Shown: piece by piece, positions 6,101 through 6,811 of the stretch
Numbering within the stretch: position 1 is the first letter of the stretch
How the letters are laid out: each line of letters begins with the position of its first letter
Origin: Bacteroidales bacterium
Lineage (GTDB): Bacteria > Bacteroidota > Bacteroidia > Bacteroidales > Muribaculaceae
Direction: 5' to 3'
DNA length: 6,811 nt
Assembly: GCA_014800105.1 (NCBI GenBank)
Contig: JAAVGQ010000042.1
Location: 12,460-19,270 of the forward strand
Program-made: the position numbers and the translations under genes
Notes under the pieces: generated by a model
What the model was told of the DNA's origin: nothing
Databases searched by the model: none
What the model saw: the letters and a program-made list of their open reading frames with translations, nothing else

Positions 6101-6572
6101 ATAGCCAGCGGTTAGCGGGGTGTAGCGCGAAGACACACCATGAAGCGATTGCATCAGGTCCGCTCTTTACTGCGTCAGGGTGAAAAGGAAGGGAAAGCGT
6201 GCGGTCATCATCAATCGTAAGCGTATTCTCGACGGTATTAATAACAGCTTTCACCGGGTCACCATGCTTTGAGTGCCATTCAATGGCACTCTCGAGAGCA
6301 CCGGGAATGTATCGGGCTCCGGTAGCCTGAGCTATTGCCGGCCCCTTAGTGGGATCAGTAACTGTAAAGGAAACGGGGCACTTTATAGCAATTAAACTCT
6401 TGATAACAGCTTGACCCGCCGGGCTGTCACCGGCAGTCACGAGTGTTCTGAAAGGAGGGTAATCAACGATAACCCGCCCCGGTTTCATGGGGGCGGGTTT
6501 ATTGTTATAACGGGGAGCCATTTGCGACGCGCGGTGTTCCTCCATGCGTCGTTCAAGGTAATTGTCAGCCAT
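6087..6572 (-). CDS. Hypothetical protein resembling a shortened short-chain dehydrogenase (SDR)
   Basis: The 161-residue product starts with a charged helix-like segment (MADNYLERRMEEHRA) and a Pro-rich linker. At 44-56 comes LVTAGDSPAGQAV, which resembles the dinucleotide-binding loop of SDR proteins (TGGxxGIGxA). GARYIPGALESAIEWH and GDPVKAVINT (85-113) resemble the SDR stretch leading to the NNAG motif. At 139-154 PDAIASWCVFALHPAN resembles the SDR C-terminal EDIAxxVxFLxSPAN. No NNAG and no YxxxK catalytic pair are present, and only about 30 residues link the two halves where a full SDR has well over 100. It is therefore either a non-catalytic domain derived from an SDR or an eroded gene whose frame stayed open. 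The start ATG overlaps the stop of the upstream gene by one base (TAATG), suggesting translational coupling. Its 3' end overlaps the convergent phosphatase-fold gene by 14 bases. Confidence 0.7.
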   Translation of the reverse strand: MADNYLERRMEEHRASQMAPRYNNKPAPMKPGRVIVDYPPFRTLVTAGDSPAGQAVIKSLIAIKCPVSFTVTDPTKGPAIAQATGARYIPGALESAIEWHSKHGDPVKAVINTVENTLTIDDDRTLSLPFHPDAVKSGPDAIASWCVFALHPANRWLFNRG

Positions 6573-6811
6573 TAGTTCCCAAAAGTAAGAGTGGTATAGT
6601 AGCAGGGTGAACCTAAATTGTTGTAACCACCCTGATAGTTGATTGTCACGAATCGGCCATTGGGACCAAACCAGGATGCGGTCAGCACTCCGCCCTGATT
6701 GCTCACTGAGGCAGGGTTGCCATACTGTGTGTTAAAGGCATTGTAGAGAGACCAGTAACGGTTAGTGTTGTTCCAGCCGGTTGAATAAATGTACTGGCTT
6801 GATGCTAACAA
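6572..6811 (-). CDS. Unrecognised Tyr/Asn/Trp-rich protein (C-terminal part; start beyond right edge)
   Basis: The frame is open from the window edge to a TAA at 6574-6572, giving at least 79 to 80 residues. The true start is probably outside: the first codon at the edge is TTG in a continuing open frame. The visible part is rich in Tyr, Asn, Gly and aromatic residues, with Trp at about 13, 20 and 47. Its pattern is W-x-x-LYNAFNTQYGNP, then TASWFGPNGRFVTINY, and it ends in YYTTLTFGN. Alternating polar and aromatic residues suggest a beta-rich, possibly exported protein, but no signal peptide is in view and I do not recognise a family. Its stop overlaps the next gene's start, so the two are likely co-transcribed. 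Confidence 0.6.
   Translation of the reverse strand: MLASSQYIYSTGWNNTNRYWSLYNAFNTQYGNPASVSNQGGVLTASWFGPNGRFVTINYQGGYNNLGSPCYYTTLTFGN

Overview
The window looks like chromosomal DNA from a member of the Bacteroidales, plausibly a gut lineage such as Muribaculaceae or Bacteroides (the family-level placement is inference). The evidence is the minus-strand order rimP-nusA-infB, an IF2 with a very long Ala/Pro/Lys/Glu linker, a NusA with a short C-terminus, and start codons preceded by A/T-rich leaders with no well-placed Shine-Dalgarno sequence. The octamer TATCTTTG, a perfect match to the Bacteroidetes -7 consensus TAnnTTTG, lies upstream of all three transcription units whose beginnings are visible.

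Left half, minus strand (positions 1-3714): a translation/transcription housekeeping operon reading right to left. A promoter at 3684-3714 leads into a short leader with a hairpin at its 5' end, then rimP (30S maturation), nusA (elongation, pausing and termination factor) and infB (initiation factor IF2). infB runs off the left edge just after the G3 motif of its GTPase domain. The two gaps inside the operon are 32 and 99 bases and contain no convincing promoter.

Middle, plus strand (3823-6100): two exported hydrolases transcribed away from the operon. The first is a choloylglycine hydrolase-family enzyme (bile salt hydrolase/penicillin V acylase type). Its catalytic Cys sits directly after the predicted signal-peptide cleavage site. 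It has a structured 5' leader and ends in an intrinsic terminator. The second is a secreted endonuclease/exonuclease/phosphatase-fold protein with all the metal-binding and catalytic motifs. A candidate promoter for it overlaps the upstream terminator.

Right end, minus strand (6087-6811): the tail of an unrecognised Tyr/Asn/Trp-rich protein cut by the window edge. Its stop codon overlaps the start of a 161-residue protein that resembles a short-chain dehydrogenase with its catalytic middle missing. That gene converges on, and overlaps by 14 bases, the end of the phosphatase-fold gene.

No tRNA, rRNA, CRISPR array, insertion sequence or prophage feature was seen. The most unusual items are the miniature dehydrogenase-like protein, the promoter/terminator overlap between the two hydrolase genes, and the structured leaders that begin two of the transcripts. 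I found no clear sign of a wholly new multi-gene system.
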